A DNA stretch of 64,000 nt from Liolophura sinensis (lineage: Eukaryota > Mollusca > Polyplacophora > Chitonida > Chitonidae), in NCBI RefSeq assembly GCF_032854445.1, contig NW_027017986.1, positions 62,001 through 126,000 of the forward strand, written 5' to 3'. Positions 1 to 11,200 of this stretch are shown here, piece after piece. A program made the translations under genes and the position numbers. The stretch's first letter is position 1, and the number at the start of each line of letters is the position of its first letter. The notes below the pieces were generated by a model, which was not told where the DNA came from, searched no databases, and saw only the letters and a program-made list of their open reading frames with translations.

Positions 1-3000
1 GACCAGTCGCGAATGTACATAGTTAATGCAGCCTATTTCATTTAGCAAAACGACCAGGTAAAAATCCAAAAGTGGAAAAACTGTTCCAATGCTGCTGCTA
101 AGAGGCTAATCCGACGTATTTTGTGACGAGAAATCGAATGGTGCAAACCGCGTTGCTCTCCAACCAATACTTTTGGCTGTAGCCACAAATGAATAATCAT
201 TGATGTCAAGATCACGTGCCCAGCAACGGCTCTTACTCCATGGAAACCATAGAAATTTGCAATTTTTCAACAGCTTTAGATGCCTGGCCCAATTGCGCAT
301 CTTTTGGCACCTTATTAATGTGGGTCAGTGTTCAATTGTACTTTTTACAGCAGACTGTATCAAGTACCTTGTGTTTTTTATATACAAATGGTGTGGTTTT
401 TCTACATGTAGATAAAGACATTGAGTTTGTCTTCGACTTAGAAGTAAGACATTTGCTGGGTGAGTTAAATGGGCTTGGCCCAAAGATTTGACGTCGTCTG
501 GGCTACCGAAGGGCACATAACTTATAATGAAAAGTTGAATATAGTAATGACCAGTCGCGAATGTACATAGTTAATGCAGCCTATTTCAATTAGCAAAAAG
601 ACCAGGTAAAAATCCAAAAGTGGAAAAACTGTTCCAATGCTGGTGCTAAGAGGCTAATCCGACGTATTTTTTGACGAGAAATCGAATGGTGCAAACCGCG
701 TTGCTCTCCGACCAATACTTTTGGCTGTAGCCACAAATGAATAATCATTGATGTCAAGATCACGTGCCCAGCAACGGCTCTTACTCCATGGAAACCAAGG
801 AAATTTGCAATTTTTCAACAGCTGGAGATGCCTGGCCCAATTGCGCATGTTTTGGCACCTTATTGATGTGAGTCAGTGTTCAATTGTACTTTTTACAGCG
901 GACTGTATCAAGTACCTTGTGTTTTTTTTATATACAAATGGTGTGGTTTTTCTACATGTAGATAAAGACATTGAGTTTGTCTTCGACTTAGAAGTAAGAC
1001 ATTTGCTGGGTGAGTTAAATGGGCTTGGCCCAAAGATTTGACGTCGTCTGGGCTACCGAAGGGCACATAACTTATAATGAAAAGTTGAATATAGTAATGA
1101 CCAGTCGCGATTTTACATAGTTAATGTAGCCGATTTCAATTAGCAAAAAGACCAGGTAAAAATCCAAAAGTGGAAAAACTGTTCCAATGCTGCTGGTAAG
1201 AGGCTAATCCGACGTATTTTGTGACGAGAAATCGAATAGTGCAAACCGCGTTGCTCTCTGACCAATATGTTTGGCTGTAGCCACAATTGAATAATCATTG
1301 ATGTCAAGATCACGTGCCCAGCAACGGCTCTTACTCCATGGAAACCATAGAAATTTGCCATTTTTCAACAGCTGGAGATGCCTGGCCCAATTGCGCATCT
1401 TTTGGCACCTTATTGATGTGGGTCAGTGTTCAATTGTACTTTTTACAGCAGACTGTATCATGTACCTTCTGTTTTTTTTATATACAAATGGTGTGGTTTT
1501 TCTACATGTAAATCAAGACATTGAGTTTGTCTTCGACTTAGAAGTAAGACATTTGCTGGGTGAGTTAAATGGGCTTGGCCCAAAGATTTGACGTCGTCTG
1601 GGCTACCGAAGGGCACATAACTTATAATGAAAAGTTGAATATAGTAATGACCAGTCGCGAATGTACATAGCTAATGCAGCCTATTTCAATTAGCAAAAAG
1701 ACCAGGTAAAAATCCAAAAGTGGCAAAATTGTTCCAATGCTGCTGCTAAGAGGCTAATCCGACGTATTTTTTGACGAGAAATCGAATGGTGCAAACCGCG
1801 TTGCTCTCCGACCAATACTTTTGGCTGTAGCCACAAATGAATAATCATTGATGTCAAGATCACGTGCCCAGCAACGGCTCTTACTCCATGGAAACCATAG
1901 AAATTTGCAATTTTTCAACAGCTGGAGATGCCTGGCCCAATTGCGCATCTTTTGGCACCTCATTAATGTGGGTCAGTGTTCAATTGTACTTTCTGCAGCA
2001 GACTGTATCAAGTACCTTGTGTTTTTTATATACAAATGGTGTGGTTTTTCTACATGTAGATAAAGACATTGAGTTTGTCTTCGACTTAGAAGTAAGACAT
2101 TTGCTGGGTGAGTTAAATGGGCTTGGCCCAAAGATTTGACGTCGTCTGGGCTACCGAAGGGCACATAACTTATAATGAAAAGTTGAATATAGTAATGACC
2201 AGTCGCGATGGTACATAATAAATGTAGCCGATTTCAATTCGCAAAAAGACCAGGCCTAAATCCAAAAGTGGAAAAACTGTTCCAATGCTGCTGGTAAGAG
2301 GCTAATCCGACGTATTTTGTGACGAGAAATCGAATGGTGCAAACCGCGTTGCTCTCCAACCAATACTTTTGGCTGTAGCCACAAATGAATAATCATTGAT
2401 GTCAAGATCACGTGCCCAGCAACGGCTCTTACTCCATGGAAACCATAGAAATTTGCAATTTTTCAACAGCTTTAGATGCCTGGCCCAATTGCGCATCTTT
2501 TGGCACCTTATTAATGTGGGTCAGTGTTCAATTGTACTTTTTACAGCAGACTGTATCAAGTACCTTGTGTTTTTTATATACAAATGGTGTGGTTTTTCTA
2601 CATGTAGATAAAGACATTGAGTTTGTCTTCGACTTAGAAGTAAGACATTTGCTGGGTGAGTTAAATGGGCTTGGCCCAAAGATTTGACGTCGTCTGGGCT
2701 ACCGAAGGGCACATAACTTATAATGAAAAGTTGAATATAGTAATGACCAGTCGCGAATGTACATAGTTAATGCAGCCTATTTCAATTAGCAAAAAGACCA
2801 GGTAAAAATCCAAAAGTGGAAAAACTGTTCCAATGCTGGTGCTAAGAGGCTAATCCGACGTATTTTTTGACGAGAAATCGAATGGTGCAAACCGCGTTGC
2901 TCTCCGACCAATACTTTTGGCTGTAGCCACAAATGAATAATCATTGATGTCAAGATCACGTGCCCAGCAACGGCTCTTACTCCATGGAAACCAAGGAAAT

Positions 3001-4396
3001 TTGCAATTTTTCAACAGCTGGAGATGCCTGGCCCAATTGCGCATCTTTTGGCACCTTATTGATGTGGGTCAGTGTTCAATTGTACTTTTTACAGCGGACT
3101 GTATCAAGTACCTTGTGTTTTTTTTATATACAAATGGTGTGGTTTTTCTACATGTAGATAAAGACATTGAGTTTGTCTTCGACTTAGAAGTAAGACATTT
3201 GCTGGGTGAGTTAAATGGGCTTGGCCCAAAGATTTGACGTCGTCTGGGCTACCGAAGGGCACATAACTTATAATGAAAAGTTGAATATAGTAATGACCAG
3301 TCGCGATTGTACATAGTTAATGTAGCCGATTTCAATTAGCAAAAAGACCAGGCAAAAATCCAAAAGTGGAAAAACTGTTCCAATGCTGCTGGTAAGAGGC
3401 TAATCCGACGTATTTTTTGACGAGAAATCGAATGGTGCAAACCGCGTTGCTCTCCGACCAATACGTTTGGCTGTAGCCACAAATGAATAATCATTGATGT
3501 CAAGATCACGTGCCCAGCAACGGCTCTTACTCCATGGAAACCAAGGAAATTTGCAATTTTTCAACAGCTGGAGATGCCTGGCCCAATTGCGCATCTTTTG
3601 GCACCTTATTGATGTGGGTCAGTGTTCAATTGTACTTTTTACAGCAGACTGTATCAAGTACCTTGTGTTTTTTTTTATATACAAATGGTGTGGTTTTTCT
3701 ACATGTAGATAAAGACATTGAGTTTGTCTTCGACTTAAAAGTAAGACATTTGCTGGGTGAGTTAAATGGGCTTGGCCCAAAGATTTGACGTCGTCTGGGC
3801 TACCGAAGGGCACATAACTTATAATGAAAAGTTGAATATAGTAATGACCAGTCGCGATTGTACATAGTTAATGTAGCCGATTTCAATTAGCAAAAAGACC
3901 AGGCAAAAATCCAAAAGTGGAAAAACTGTTCCAATGCTGCTGGTAAGAGGCTAATCCGACGTATTTTTTGACGAGAAATCGAATGGTGCAAACCGCGTTG
4001 CTCTCCGACCAATACTTTTGGCTGTAGCCACAAATGAATAATCATTGATGTCAAGATCACGTGCCCAGCAACGGCTCTTACTCCATGGAAACCAAGGAAA
4101 TTTGCAATTTTTTTAACAGCTCGAGATGCCTGGCCCAATTGCGCATCTTTTGGCACCTTATTGATGTGGGTCAGTGTTCAATTGTACTTTTTACAGCGGA
4201 CTGTATCAAGTACCTTGTGTTTTTTTCATATACAAATGGTGTGGTTTTTCTACATGTAGATAAAGACATTGAGTTTGTCTTCGACTTAGAAGTAAGACAT
4301 TTGCTGGGTGAGTTAAATGGGCTTGGCCCAAAGATTTGACGTCGTCTGGGCTACCGAAGGGCACATAACTTATAATGAAAAGTTGAATATAGTAAT
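1..4396 (+). repeat. Satellite array, monomers 1-8
   Basis: Monomer starts are 1, 549, 1099, 1649, 2197, 2745, 3295 and 3846. Lengths are 548, 550, 550, 548, 548, 550, 551 and 551. Units 1-2 and 5-6 share private variants (ctccaacc and agctttagatg in 1 and 5; tgctggtgctaag in 2 and 6), so this part contains a four-monomer echo. Unit 8 carries a single ctcgag variant at 4121-4126 and an extended T run before it. No gene is visible. Confidence 0.92.
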
Positions 4397-4992
4397 GACC
4401 AGTCGCGCATGTACATAGTTAATGCAGCCTATTTCAATTAGCAAAAAGTCCAGGTAAAAATCCAAAAGTGGAAAAACTGTTCCAATGGTGCTGGTAAGAG
4501 GCTAATCCGACGTATTTTGTGACGAGAAATCGAATGGTGCAAACCGCGTTGCTCTCCGACCAATACTTTTGGCTGTAGCCACAAATGAATAATCATTGAT
4601 GTCAAGATCACGTGCCCAGCAACGGCTCTTACTCCATGGAAACCATAGAAATTTGCAATTTTTCAACAGCTGGAGATGCCTGGCACAATTGCGCATCTTT
4701 TGGCACCTTATTGATGTGGGTCAGTGTTCAATTGTACTTTTTACAGCGGACTGTATCAAGTATCTTGTGTTTTTTTCATATACAAATGGTGTGGTTTTTC
4801 TACATGTAGATAAAGACATTGAGTTTGTCTTCGACTTAGAAGTAAGACATTTGCTGGGTGAGTTAAATGGGCTTGGCCCAAAGATTTGACGTCGTCTGGG
4901 CTACCGAAGGGCACATAACTTATTATGAAAAGTTGAATATAGTAATGACCAGTCGCGAATGTACATAGTTAATGCAGCCTATTTCAATTAGC

Positions 4993-5026
4993 AAAAAGAC
5001 CAGGTAAAAATCCAAAAGTGGAAAAA
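4993..5026 (+). other. Cluster of four A-tracts (possible bent DNA)
   Basis: The A-runs lie at 4993-4997, 5006-5010, 5014-5017 and 5022-5026, with an average start-to-start distance of just under 10 bases. Almost every monomer keeps the runs, although caggtaaaaa, caggcaaaaa and caggctaaaa vary around them. Near-helical spacing can curve DNA. That is a prediction, not shown. Confidence 0.5.
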
Positions 5027-5319
5027 CTGTTCCAATGCTGCTGCTAAGAGGCTAATCCGACGTATTTTTTGACGAGAAATCGAATGGTGCAAACCGCGTT
5101 GCTCTCCGACCAATACTTTTGGCTGTAGCCACAAATGAATAATCATTGATGTCAAGATCACGTGCCCAGCAACGGCTCTTACTCCATGGAAACCAAGGAA
5201 ATTTGCAATTTTTCAACAGCTGGAGATGCCTGGCCCAATTGCGCATCTTTTGGCACCTTATTGATGTGGGTCAGTGTTCAATTGTACTTTTTACAGCAGA
5301 CTGTATCAAGTACCTTGTG

Positions 5320-5327
5320 TTTTTTTT
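5320..5327 (+). repeat. Variable T-tract (example in reference monomer)
   Basis: A run of T after cttgtg is the main source of length change between monomers. Six T give about 548 bp, eight T 550 bp and nine T 551 bp. It is often altered to ttttttcata, ttttcttta or tgtgtttttt in particular monomer classes. It reaches 11 T at 57970-57980. Confidence 0.9.
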
Positions 5328-8247
5328 ATATACAAATGGTGTGGTTTTTCTACATGTAGATAAAGACATTGAGTTTGTCTTCGACTTAGAAGTAAGACAT
5401 TTGCTGGGTGAGTTAAATGGGCTTGGCCCAAAGATTTGACGTCGTCTGGGCTACCGAAGGGCACATAACTTATAATGAAAAGTTGAATATAGTAATGACC
5501 AGTCGCGATTGTACATAGTTAATGTAGCCGATTTCAATTAGCAAAAAGACCAGGCAAAAATCCAAAAGTGGAAAAACTGTTCCAATGCTGCTGGTAAGAG
5601 GCTAATCCGACGTATTTTTTGACGAGAAATCGAATGGTGCAAACCGCGTTGCTCTCCGACCAATACTTTTGGCTGTAGCCACAAATGAATAATCATTGAT
5701 GTCAAGATCACGTGCCCAGCAACGGCTCTTACTCCATGGAAACCAAGGAAATTTGCAATTTTTCAACAGCTGAAGATGCCTGGCCCAATTGCGCATCTTT
5801 TGGCACCTTATTGATGTGGGTCAGTGTTCAATTGTACTTTTTACAGCAGACTGTATCAAGTACCTTGTGTTTTTTTTATATACAAATGGTGTGGTTTTTC
5901 TACATGTAGATAAAGACATTGAGTTTGTCTTCGACTTAGAAGTAAGACATTTGCTGGGTGAGTTAAATGGGCTTGGCCCAAAGATTTGACGTCGTCTGGG
6001 CTACCGAAGGGCACATAACTTATAATGAAAAGTTGAATATAGTAATGACCAGTCGCGATTGTACATAGTTAATGTAGCCGATTTCAATTAGCAAAAAGAC
6101 CAGGCAAACATCCAAAAGTGGAAAAACTGTTCCAATGCTGCTGGTAAGAGGCTAATCCGACGTATTTTTTGACGAGAAATCGAATGGTGCAAACCGCGTT
6201 GCTCTCCGACCAATACTTTTGGCTGTAGCCACAATTGAATGATCATTGATGTCAAGATCACGTGCCCAGCAACGGCTCTTACTCCATGGAAACCAAGGAA
6301 ATTTGCAATTTTTCAACAGCTGGAGATGCCTGGCCCAATTGCGCATCTTTTGGCACCTTATTGATGTGGGTCAGTGTTCAATTGTACTTTTTACAGCGCA
6401 CTGTATCAAGTACCTTGTGTTTTTTTTATATACAAATGGTGTGGTTTTTCTACATGTAGATAAAGACATTGAGGTTGTCTTCGACTTAGAAGTAAGACAT
6501 TTGCTGGGTGAGTTAAATGGGCTTGGCCCAAAGATTTGACGTCGTCTGGGCTACCGAAGGGCACATAACTTATAATGAAAAGTTGAATATAGTAATGACC
6601 AGTCGCGATTGTACATAGTTAATGTAGCCGATTTTAATTAGCAAAAAGATCAGGCTAAAATCCAAAAGTGGAAAAACTGTTCCAATGCTGCTGGTAAGAG
6701 GCTAATCCGACGTATTTTTTGACGAGAAATCGAATGGTGCAAACCGCGTTGCTCTCCGACCAATACTTTTGGCTGTAGCCACAAATGAATAATCATTGAT
6801 GTCAAGATCACGTGCCCAGCAACGGCTCTTACTCCATGGAAACCAAGGAAATTTGCAATTTTTCAACAGCTGGAGATGCCTGGCCCAATTGCGCATCTTT
6901 TGGCACCTTATTGATGTGGGTCAGTGTTCAATTGTACTTTTTACAGCGGACTGTATCAAGTACCTTGTGTTTTTTTTATATACAAATGGTGTGGTTTTTC
7001 TACATGTAGATAAAGACATTGAGTTTGTCTTCGACTTAGAAGTAAGACATTTGCTGGGTGAGTTAAATGGGCTTGGCCCAAAGATTTGACGTCGTCTGGG
7101 CTACCGAAGGGCACATAACTTATAATGAAAAGTTGAATATAGTAATGACCAGTCGCGATTGTACATAGTTAATGTAGCCGATTTCAATTAGCAAAAAGAC
7201 CAGGTAAAATTCCAAAAGTGGAAAAACTGTTCCAATACTGCTGGTAAGAGGCTAATCCGACGTATTTTTTGACGAGAAATCGAATGGTGCAAACCGCGTT
7301 GCTCTCCGACCAATACTTTTGGCTGTAGCCACAAATGAATAATCATTGATGTCAAGATCACGTGCCCAGCAACGGCTCTTACTCCATGGAAACCAAGGAA
7401 ATTTGCAATTTTTCAACAGCTGGAGATGCCTGGCCAAATTGCGCATCTTTTGGCATCTTATTGATGTGGGTCAGTGTTCAATTGTACTTTTTACAGCGGA
7501 CTGTATCAAGTACCTTGTGTTTTTTTTATATACAAATGGTGTGGTTTTTCTACATGTAGATAAAGACATTGAGTTTGTCTTTAACTTAGATATTAGACAA
7601 CTGCTGGGTGAGTTAAATGGGCTTGGCCCAAAGATTTGACGTCGTCTGGGCTACCGAAGGGCACATGACTTATAATGAAAAGTTGAATATAGTAATGACC
7701 AGTCGCGATTGTACATAGTTAATGTAGCCGATTTCAATTCGCAAAAAGACCAGGCAAAAATCCAAAAGTGGAAAAACTGTTCCAATGCTGCTGGTAAGAG
7801 GCTAATCCGACGTATTTTTTGACGAGAAATCGAATGGTGCAAACCGCGTTGCTCTCCGACCAATACTTTTGGCTGTAGCCACAAATGAATAATCGTTGAT
7901 GTCAAGATCACGTGCCCAGCAACGGCTCTTACTCCATGGAAACCAAGGAAATTTGCAATTTTTTTAACAGCTGGAGATGCCTGGCCCAATTGCGCATCTT
8001 TTGGCACCTTATTGATGTGGGTCAGTGTTCAATTGTACTTTTTACAGCGGACTGTATCAAGTACCTTGTGTTTTTTTCATATACAAATGGTGTGGTTTTT
8101 CTACATGTAGATAAAGACATTGAGTTTGTTTTTGACTTAGAAGTAAAACAACTGCTTGGTGAGTTAAATGGGCTTTGCCCAAAGATTTGACGTCGTCTGG
8201 GCTACCGAAGGGCACATAACTTATAATGAAAAGTTGAATATAGTAAT

Positions 8248-11200
8248 GACCAGTCGCGATTGTACATAGTTAATGTAGCCGATTTCAATTCGCAAAAAGA
8301 CCAGGCAAAAATCCAAAAGTGGAAAAACTGTTCCAATGCTGCTGGTAAGAGGCTAATCCGACGTATTTTGTGACGAGAAATCGAATGGTGCAAACCGCGT
8401 TGCTCTCCGACCAATACTTTTGGCTGTAGCCACAAATGAATAATCATTGATGTCAAGATCACGTGCCCAGCAACGGCTCTTACTCCATGGAAACCATAGA
8501 AATTTGCAATTTTTCAACAGCTTTAGATGCCTGGCCCAATTGCGCATCTTTTGGCACCTTATTAATGTGGGTCAGTGTTCAATTGTACTTTTTACAGCAG
8601 ACTGTATCAAGTACCTTGTGTTTTTTATATACAAATGGTGTGGTTTTTCTACATGTAGATAAAGACATTGAGTTTGTCTTCGACTTAGAAGTAAGACATT
8701 TGCTGGGTGAGTTAAATGGGCTTGGCCCAAAGATTTGACGTCGTCTGGGCTACCGAAGGGCACATAACTTATAATGAAAAGTTGAATATAGTAATGACCA
8801 GTCGCGAATGTACATAGTTAATGCAGCCTATTTCAATTAGCAAAAAGACCAGGTAAAAATCCAAAAGTGGAAAAACTGTTCCAATGCTGCTGCTAAGAGG
8901 CTAATCCGACGTATTTTTTGACGAGAAATCGAATGGTGCAAACCGCGTTGCTCTCCGACCAATACGTTTGGCTGTAGCCACAAATGAATAATCATTGATG
9001 TCAAGATCACGTGCCCAGCAACGGCTCTTACTCCATGGAAACCAAGGAAATTTGCAATTTTTCAACAGCTGGAGATGCCTGGCCCAATTGCGCATCTTTT
9101 GGCACCTTATTGATGTAGGTCAGTGTTCAATTGTACTTTTTTACAGCTGACTGTATCAAGTACCTTGTGTTTTTTTTATATACAAATGGTGTGGTTTTTC
9201 TACATGTAGATAAAGACATTGAGTTTGTCTTCGACTGAAAAGTAAGACATTTGCTGGGTGAGTTAAATGGGCTTGGCCCAAAGATTTGACGTCGTCTGGG
9301 CTACCGAAGGGCACATAACTTATAATGAAAAGTTGAATATAGTAATGACCAGTCGCGATTGTACATAGTTAATGTAGCCGATTTCAATTAGCAAAAAGGC
9401 CAGGCAAAAATCCAAAAGTGGAAAAACTGTTCCAATGCTGCTGGTAAGAGGCTAATCCGACGTATTTTTTGACGAGAAATCGAATGGTGCAAACCGCGTT
9501 GCTCTCCGACCAATACTTTTGGCTGTAGCCACAAATAAATAATCATTGATGTCAAGATCACGTGCCCAGCAACGGCTCTTACTCCATGGAAACCAAGGAA
9601 ATTTGCAATTTTTCAACAGCTGGAGATGCCTGGCCCAATTGCGCATCTTTTGGCACCTTATTGATGTGGGTCAGTGTTCAATTGTACTTTTTACAGCGGA
9701 CTGTATCAAGTACCTTGTGTTTTTTTCATATACAAATGGTGTGGTTTTTCTACATGTAGATAAAGACATTGAGTTTGTCTTCGACTTAGAAGTAAGACAT
9801 TTGCTGGGTGAGTTAAATGGGCCTGGCCCAAAGATTTGACGTCGTCTGGGCTACCGAAGGGCACATAACTTATAATGAAAAGTTGAATATAGTAATGACC
9901 AGTCGCGAATGTACATAGTTAATGCAGCCTATTTCATTTAGCAAAAAGATTAGGTAAAAATCCAAAGTGGAAAAACTGTTCCAATGCTGCTGCTAAGAGG
10001 CTAATCCGACGTATTTTTTGACGAGAAATCGAATGGTGCAAACCGCGTTGCTCTCCGACCAATACTTTTGGCTGTAGCCACAAATGAATAATCATTGATG
10101 TCAAGATCACGTGCCCAGCAACGGCTCTTACTCCCATGGAAACCAAGGGAAATTTGCAATTTTTCAACAGCTGGAGATGCCTGGCCCAATTGCACATATT
10201 TTGGCACCTTATTAATGTGGGTCAGTGTTCAATTGTACTTTTTACAGCAGACTGTATCAAGTACCTTGTGTTTTTTATATACAAATGGTGTGGTTTTTCT
10301 ACATGTAGATAAAGACATTGAGTTGTCTTCGACTTAGAAGTAAGACAACTGCTGGGTGAGTTAAATGGGCTTGGCCCAAAGATTTGACGTCGTCTGGGCT
10401 ACCGAAGGGCACATAACTTATAATGAAAAGTTGAATATAGTAATGACCAGTCGCGAATGTACATAGTTAATGCAGCCTATTTCAATTCGCAAAAAGACCA
10501 GGTAAAAATCCAAAAGTAGAAAAAACTGTTCCAATGCTGCTGCTAAGAGGCTAATCCGACGTATTTTTTTGACGAGAAATCGAATGGTGCTAAACCGCGT
10601 TGCTCTCCGACCAATACTTTTGGCTGTAGCCACAAATGAATAATCATTGATGTCAAGATCACGTGCCCAGCAACGGCTCTTACTCCATGGAAACCAAGGA
10701 AATTTGCAATTTTTCAACAGCTGGAGATGCCTGGCCCAATTGCGCCATCTTTTGGCACCTTATTGATGTGGGTCAGTGTTCAATTGTACTTTTTACATCG
10801 GACTGTATCAAGTACCTTGTGTGTTTTTTATATACAAAATGGTGTGGTTTTTCTACATGTAGATAAAGACATTGAGTTTGTCTTCGACTTAGAAGTAAGA
10901 CATTTGCTGGGTGAGTTAAATGGGCTTGGCCAAAGATTTGACGTCGTCTGGGCTACCGAAGGGGCACATAACTTATAATGAAAAGTTGAATATAGTAATG
11001 ACCAGTCGCGATTGTACATAGTTAATGTAGCCGATTTCAATTAGCAAAAAGACCAGGCAAAAATCCAAAAGTGGAAAAACTGTTCCAATGCTGCTGGTAA
11101 GAGGCTAATCCGACGTATTTTTTGACGAGAAATCGAATGGTGCAAACCGCGTTGCTCTCCGACCAATACGTTTGGCTGTAGCTACAAATGAATAATCATT

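Larger units (their letters stand above)
4947..5496 (+). repeat. Reference 550-bp satellite monomer (unit 10)
   Basis: Used here as the type monomer. The phase is arbitrary and starts at gaccagtcgc. Landmarks in order are: four A-tracts (4993-5026); the inverted repeat tggct-gt-agcca (5120-5131); the E-box palindrome cacgtg (5159-5164); ccatgg (5184-5189), which is where the LINE entered another copy; a variable T-tract (5320-5327, eight T here); the 12-bp palindrome tctacatgtaga (5349-5360); the small hairpin tgggc-ttg-gccca (5418-5430); and gacgtc (5438-5443). The main variable sites across the array are: gaatg/gattg/gatgg at the start; gctaag or ggtaag; ttttttgacg or ttttgtgacg; ccaatactt...aaatgaataatc or caaatacgt...aattgaatgatc; ccaagg or ccatag; gcgg, gcag or tcgg before actg; T-tract length; catttgctgg, caactgctgg or caactcctgg; and cttggccc or ctttgccc. 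I recognise no known gene or named satellite in it. Confidence 0.93.
4397..8247 (+). repeat. Satellite array, monomers 9-15
   Basis: Monomer starts are 4397, 4947, 5497, 6047, 6597, 7147 and 7697. Lengths are 550 except the last (551). This stretch is regular: most units carry the gattgtacat start, ggtaag, the ccaatactt class and ccaagg. Unit 14 ends with a divergent segment near 7580-7602 (tctttaactta, tattagacaactgc), and unit 15 has a related segment (gtttttgactta, aaacaactgcttgg). This suggests a shared donor for that short tract. No gene is visible. Confidence 0.92.

Noticed and set aside
654-848. Recurring 64-codon minus-strand open frame
   Set aside because: It is antisense to the frame above, in the same conserved stretch. 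It is present because the monomer is conserved, not because it is coding. No family is recognised.
748-1041. Recurring ~97-codon plus-strand open frame seen once per monomer (first example here)
   Set aside because: The frame overlaps other open frames on both strands. It is broken or re-routed whenever the T-tract changes length. Its amino-acid changes show no sparing of one frame, and there is no recognisable domain. 550 is not a multiple of three, so it cannot run through the array.
5224-5300. tRNA gene or tRNA-derived head in the monomer
   Set aside because: The A-box-like and B-box-like motifs are there, but acceptor and T-stem positions do not pair.
4947-5496. CENP-B box in the monomer
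   Set aside because: I looked for the TTCGnnnnAnnCGGG pattern on both strands. cttcgacttagaag has the first half only and lacks CGGG, and no reverse-strand match was seen.
4947-5496. 5S rRNA, U1, U2, U5 or U6 snRNA, or histone gene as the basis of the tandem repeat
   Set aside because: None of the conserved cores of these RNAs that I know, nor any histone-like frame, appears in either strand.
4947-5496. High number of six-base palindromes (tcgcga, cacgtg, ccatgg, cagctg, caattg, gacgtc, ttataa)
   Set aside because: About one palindromic hexamer per 64 bases is expected by chance, so some nine per monomer. The count I see is only slightly above that.
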